From the NCBI GenBank assembly GCA_900321515.1, contig ONWI01000126.1, positions 1-8,793 of the forward strand: a DNA stretch of 8,793 nucleotides. The letters are read 5' to 3'. Shown here piece after piece: positions 1-6,100 of the stretch; within the stretch, counting starts at the first letter, position 1; every line of letters begins with the position of its first letter. Made by a program: the position numbers and the translations under genes. The notes under the pieces are model-generated. The model saw only the letters and a program-made list of their open reading frames with translations. It was not told where the DNA came from and did no database searches. Source of the stretch: an uncultured Eubacteriales bacterium. GTDB lineage: Bacteria > Bacillota > Clostridia > Oscillospirales > Acutalibacteraceae.

Positions 1-154
1 CCGACCAACCTGAGAAGGTGTGTCCCGGCGCGGTCATGTCTTGTTCAACTGAGATATTCTCTGTGCCTGTCGGGTACTCCTGTGTTGGCGGAATACCGGA
101 GACTCCCGCGGGAATATTGCCTGTCAGCTCATAGGATACCGAGTATCCTCTTGT
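1..154 (-). repeat. Start of a different repeat type (module 22, residues 2506 onward, cut by edge)
   Basis: After W2505 the sequence opens YSVSYELTGNIPAG, then a Pro-rich GIPPTQEYPTG, then APGHTFSGWS at the edge. Only about 48 residues separate the opening strand from the GW motif, against at least 70 in A modules, and the wording matches the compact Firmicutes Flg_new repeat (SYxLxGxxPxG, YxxGxxxxV, GxTFSGW). The A/B array therefore ends here. Confidence 0.65.
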
Positions 155-3100
155 CCACATCGCGTAAAGCTCAGCGCGGAAGCTGTTCTCAACGGGATGA
201 ATGCAGTCGGAGAGATATACATACACTCCCGATTGTGTCCTTTGCAGCATGGCGGAAGGCTCATTCGGAACGGTGCTCCAACCGAGGAACAGATATCCCT
301 CGCGCTGTGGCGGTTGGGTTATATTCTCGCCCTTGTCACTGAATATCTTTACCTCTTCCCCGCCTCGGTTGAAATCCGAAGCCTCAAAAAGGTCGCTCGG
401 ATTCTTTGTGGGCATATTGGTTACGGTATCGTCGCCCGCGTTCTCGTGGAACGCCACGCTGTAGCGCGGCTCCCAGTTGGCCGTCAGAAGGAATTCATAG
501 TCGCTTGTGTCATTGAGCAGCCTGTTTTTATGGATCCGGAACGCGTCCTGTCCATAATGGCTGACCGGATACGCATGCGTCTTGGCGCTGCCGCTTGCGT
601 CATTCCAATGTAAAGTCCAGCCGGTGTAAACATAACCCTTGGCAGTCAGTTCGCCCTTTTCAAGCGGATAATAACCTGCCGCGTTGTTATCGCCCTCTGC
701 GGAGCTTAATACGCCTTCCATTTCTGACTGAGTGTAACTAAACACCCATTGTCCATCCAACAGATGGGCTGCCGGCATGGAGTCGGAAAGATATTCCCCG
801 TTGACAAGTGCCGCCTGATTGGGATCATAGACAATATTGTACACCGGTGTCGGACTCCATATCGCGTAAACATAGGCGCACATAAAGCCCTTGTAGTCGT
901 AAGGAGCGGTGTCGGAGTATTCCGCGTGGGTACACGCATCCTTCGGCACTGCCGGGCCTATATGGTTGCGGTGAAGCAGTCCGTCAAGTCCTTGTGTCAC
1001 ATCATAATACGGATCGGTGCTCCAGCCCGCGAAATAGTAACCTTCGCGCTTCGGTACAGTTGCCTTGAATACCGCCGTCGCGGGATTGCCTGTGAAAAGC
1101 CCTTCCTCCTTGAGCGGAGAATAATCGGACGATGGCATGTTGGTCACATTATCCCCGTTCGGGAAGAATTTCACAGCAAACTGCGGCTTCCATACGGCGG
1201 AGAGCAGGAATTCGTTGTCAACCACATCGCCAAACCAAGTGGGATAAATTTTGAAGGAATTGTCCTGTGCGTCCACAGAGTAGAAGCGGCCGCTGGTGCC
1301 ATCAGTGGATTCTCTGATGTAGGTAAGCTGCCATCCGGTGAAAATATATCCCTTGGCGGTCAGATAACCGCGATGAAGCGGATAGCCTTTGTTCGCCGCG
1401 ATGTCAGCGTTCAATTGCGTCTGCGTGAGGACCTCTTCCCAGACCATATCCGGGTCTTTCGCCCCGGTATATTGGCCCACAAACGGGTCATTGATAAGCC
1501 CTTCCTCGTTCGCGTCGTAGAAGATGTAATACACAGGTTCGTCGTTCCAGACCGCGTAGAGGTCAGACCGCAGGAAGCCCTGATCGGCATCGTTGTAATC
1601 GGCAGTGGTGAATGAGCTCTTGTAGACGGTCACATTCTTGATGCCCTTGACGAAGCCCTCGCCGGTCGTGCCGTCAACGGCAAAGTTATAGTCCGGTTTG
1701 GTGCTCCAGCCGGCGAGGTATTTGCCCGATTTTGTCGGCACAACGCTCGGCTTGAAGACCTTTCGTCCGCTGACAAACGCCTTGCCCTGCACAACGTCAC
1801 TCTCGCACAGGGTGTTGTCTCCGTCGTGGAAGACCACTTTGTACTGCGGCTCCCAGTGGGCGGCAAGGAAGAATTCCAGATCAGGACATTCGGTGGGATT
1901 GATCCAGCCCTTGTAGATGCCGTAGTTGCTGCGCTCCCGGTTGTAATAGTGAGTCAGCAAGCGGGTGCCGTAGCTGTTCCACGTCATGTCCCATCCGGTG
2001 AACTTGTAGCCCTTGGCAGTGAGAACCGTGTTCCTGTCAAAATTGTAATATTTGCCTGTGATATTCTCCACCTGCTGATGAGTGAGGAAGACCGTCCAGT
2101 CGGTGGACATCTCATGTCCCGTCATTTCACCGAGATATTCGATACCGGGATAGGCTTCACTGTCGCTGTTTTCATCGAAGTAGAGAGTGTAGTATTCATG
2201 CCGGCTCCAAACGGCGTAGAGCTTCGCTGCCAGATAGCCTTCGTTGAGCAGGGCGTCAAAGTACGCGTTGGTGAAGGCCGTCTTGGGTACACTGGGGCCG
2301 AGATGATTGCGGTGCAGCACGTACGCCATATGCTCGGGGTGCTGATCCACATCGCAGTCGGGCTTGGTACTCCAGCCGATGAAGTAGTAGCCGCTGCGCT
2401 TGGGAGCGGAGGCACGGAATACCTTGGTCACACTGCTGCCGAATTGCTTATTGCTGACCATACTGCTGTAGGCCGGGTCGGGCATGCCTGTAACCGAGGG
2501 ATCGTCGGTACCGGGGTAATAGAAGACCTGATACTGTGGCTCCCACACAGCATAGAGGTAGAATTCCTTGTCAACGCAGTCATTCTCGTTAAACCACGTG
2601 TGGTAGATGCCGTAGTTGCTGTTGAAGCCGCCCGAGTTGTTGACGCGGTAGCGATAGGGACCGGAAATATAATTTTCCGTGCTTCCCTTACGGTTGTAGT
2701 ACATATCCCAGCCGACGAACTTGTAGCCGTTGGCGTACAGCTTGGTATGGGTCAGGGGATAATAGCCGTCCACCATTTTCTCCGTCATGCCTTCTTCAAA
2801 GACATATTCATACCATCGGCCGTCCTCATTGACTGACATACCGCCCAGCGGGTTGGTGTTGCCCGCTTCGTCAACGGATGTGAGGTATTGGCCTTTCCAC
2901 GGGGCGTTGTCCAGCCCGTCGAGTTTTTTATCGTAATAGAGGGTGTAATGTCCCTTCGGCTCCCACACGGCATAGAGACGCGCCACCAGATAGCCGTCGG
3001 GATCCTTGTCGGCGTTAAATGTCGGCTCGGTAAAAGCGGTCTTGGGGACGGTGGGATTATGGCCGCTGCCATAGCGGAGAATCTTGGCCGTTTCTTCGGG

Positions 3101-6100
3101 CTTGCAGTTGGGGTCAGTGCTCCAACCCCTGAAATAGTAGTTGGTTCTGACAGGCTCGGTGCCGTTGAATACCTTGTCGGAGCCTGTGAAATTGTCGGCT
3201 GTCACCACACTGCTGTCGGAAGGCATATTGGTGACGGTTTCGCTGCCGGCATTCGGCTTGAATTCCACCACATACTGCGGCTCCCATTGGGCGGTAAGCA
3301 CATATCGCATGGACTGATCGTCCTTGAGATTGCTCGTATGGATGCCGTTCTTATCGTTAGACACCGAGAGCAGACCGGATACTTTCTTGGCAGTGCCGGC
3401 ATGGTCGATGACGGTAAGCTCCCAGCCCGTGAACTTGTAGCCCTTGGCCTTGAGATAGCCCTTTTTGACGCGCAGATACCGATTGGTGCCGGAAGTCACA
3501 AAGAGCGTGTCGTCTGTTGTGTCGGCAATGTCGTCATTGGTGTAGACTTCCTGCCACACACCGTCGGTCTGGCTCCATTCCAGCGTGGCGTCATTGTCAT
3601 TGGGGTCGGCCGTCCATGTGCCTTCCTCCCCCTCGACGGCACTGTCAGTCCACACCAGATCGGTGAGATGAGAGTCCTCGGCGCGGAGGAAATCCCGTTT
3701 GGTTTGCAGGGCGGCGAAATTGGGGTCATATTGCAGGGTGTAGGTATAAATCGGCTCCCAGATGGCCGTCAATGTGACGATGGTGGGATTGGCAACCTTT
3801 CCTTGATAGATCAGGTTGGTGGAGTAAATGCCGTTGTCGGAACTTGCGTCGGTGACGGTAAATGTGCTGGTTTGTTCGAGCACATAATATCCCCGGAAAT
3901 AGCCCTGCGTTTCGTGCAGGTATTCCTTGGTGCCGGTGTCGGTGTCGGGATCGTAATCGGCATTGAGAACATAACGCTTGGCTGTCCAGCCCTTGAAGTG
4001 GTATTTGTCCGATACGAGCAGACCGTTCTTGACCTTGAAAGCTGAACCTGTACCGCTCGGGAAATAATTTTCGGTATTGCGGATGTCGTCCTCGTCGTAC
4101 ACGTCCTCCCAGATGTTCCGGTCGGCCTTCCAGTTGTCGCTGTTGAGTCCGGCGTCATCGGCTCGGAGATACTCACCGGCAGGATAGCCCTCCTGCGAGA
4201 GTCCCGCGAGGTTGCGGTCATAGCGGAAGGTGTAGGTATTCAGCGGCTCCCAGACGGCGTAAAGCTGCGTGTAAAAATAGCCGCCGTTGGTATTGTCATA
4301 GGCCGGATGGCTGAGACTGGAACTGTACACACCCACATTTCCTGTGCTGGTATCAGTGAGGATATCACTGCTGCCCGGCAGCGTATCGGCACGCAGGCTC
4401 CAACCCCGGAAATTATACTTGGGGCGGGAAGGAGTCGTGTACCCTACCGCCTTTCTCTGGTCGTAATCTTCATCGTAAGTCCAGCCGGAGTTGCCGGTGT
4501 TCGGCGCGTCATACAAGGGCGAAGCGGCGGTGAAATTGGTAACCGTCGCCACTTCATCGGAGGGGACGTTCATGTCAAACTTCACCATGCGCTGCATTTC
4601 CCATCTGGCGGTAATGATAAACAACGTGTCGCAGGCATCATCCAGATCACCCTTGTAAATGCCATGCTGGTAATTTTCCGGATGGCTCAGGTCAACGGAA
4701 AAAGTCGTTCCCTGATTTCCCTCAAACCCGTAGGTGACTCCGTTATAGGTGATGGTGTCAGTGGCAGTCGAAGCATTGTCGGTCGTGTAACTCTTGACTT
4801 TCCAGCCCTTGAAGACATATCCCGTAGCGGTGGGCATACCGTTTTTCAGCTTGAGATATTGAGAGCTGCCGGATTTAAAATACATATCCTCCGTGATCTG
4901 GTTGGAATAGAGGCTGTACTGCCACTGCCTCAGCGATTCATTAGCCACCGCAGGGTAGAAGTCATCGTCGGTCATTTCTTTAAACGTGCCGACAAAGTAA
5001 TCCTGTGTGATGGTTTCGCTGCTGCCCACCTTCTGCGGTCTGCTCAGACCGTCCCCGTAGGTGTTTCCGGCGTTAATGTTGAAGAGGAAGGTGTACAGCG
5101 AATACTTGTGCCATCTGGCGCGTAAATACACCGTCTGATTCATGCCGTTGGTGTCCGTTGATTCAATCCAGTTGGTGGGCACCTTGAAATTGGCCTCTTT
5201 TTCGTAGCTGGTGGGGCCATCGTTGGGACCGTAGCAAATATACCAACCGTCAAAGCGGTAACCATTCGCCGACAAAGCCGACAACTGGTAGCCTGAATTG
5301 GCCTTAATCGTGTCATAATTTTGTTTGACGGTTTTTGTTTCCGCGTTCATTTCCGCCGGGAAGCCGGTAACGCCGGGCACGTTATTTGCGTCGGAAATCA
5401 CATTGTCAATCGAGTAGTCGGGAAGGTAGATAAACTTGTATTCATTCGGCGTGTACACCGCGTACACTGTCGCCTCAAACACACTGGACGTACCGGTTTT
5501 CTTTGCAAAATCACTGATGGGAACGGAGGTGACGACCGGCTGATTCTGCTGCTGACCAGCGATCTTCTTCTCGGTTGACCAGTCGCCTGAAAAGGTGTAA
5601 TGAGCAAGCGAGGGATTGCAGTTGTCAGGCTGCGTAAAGGTGAAGGTATCGCCCGGCTGAATGGTGGAAAGCCATACAGCGCCGCTCTGGGTTTTGGAGC
5701 CCGTACTCGGCGACACGTCAAAATTCACCTGCAGGTTTTTATACCACTGCCCGTAGATATCAATGACATATTCGCTCTTATCCGCCGACAAGCGGAATTT
5801 CGTTGAAAACTTGTCGATGGACACCTGGCTGGTGTTGCCGTCCTTGATGTTGGCGGTAGAACTGTCGGCCTCTGTGCTGTAGCCCACAAATTCGTAGCCC
5901 TTGGTGTACATATTGCCGGAGATGGTGGCCGTGATGTTCGCCGCGCTCCCGGATGCGTAAAGCTCGATGGTACCGGTCGCTTCGGACGGCGTGGTCGCGC
6001 ATTCGGCGTTGTTGGCGTGGGGAATGATCCGGTAATTCCTCTTCCATTGGTCGCGGACGGTGAAATTCTCACCTTTGCCCGCGAAGTCATCCGCGGCAAA

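Noticed and set aside
155..3757. Recent tandem duplication at DNA level among repeat units 2-6
   Set aside because: The units match in protein motifs, but the DNA around them has diverged and no long identical stretches were seen between units, so the duplications look old.
749..5125. Long plus-strand open frames at 749-1615, 1826-2836, 2888-4045 and 4307-5125 (272-385 codons)
   Set aside because: All four are in the same phase, exactly codon-on-codon opposite the giant gene. They stay open because that gene seldom uses TTA, CTA or TCA codons. Their products are repetitive mirror translations with no recognisable domain, while the minus strand has a clear signal peptide and repeat motifs.
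5778..6099. Minus-strand 89- and 124-residue frames inside the giant gene
   Set aside because: Out-of-phase readings of modules 5 and 6; Arg/Pro/Ser-rich composition typical of shadow frames and no start signals.
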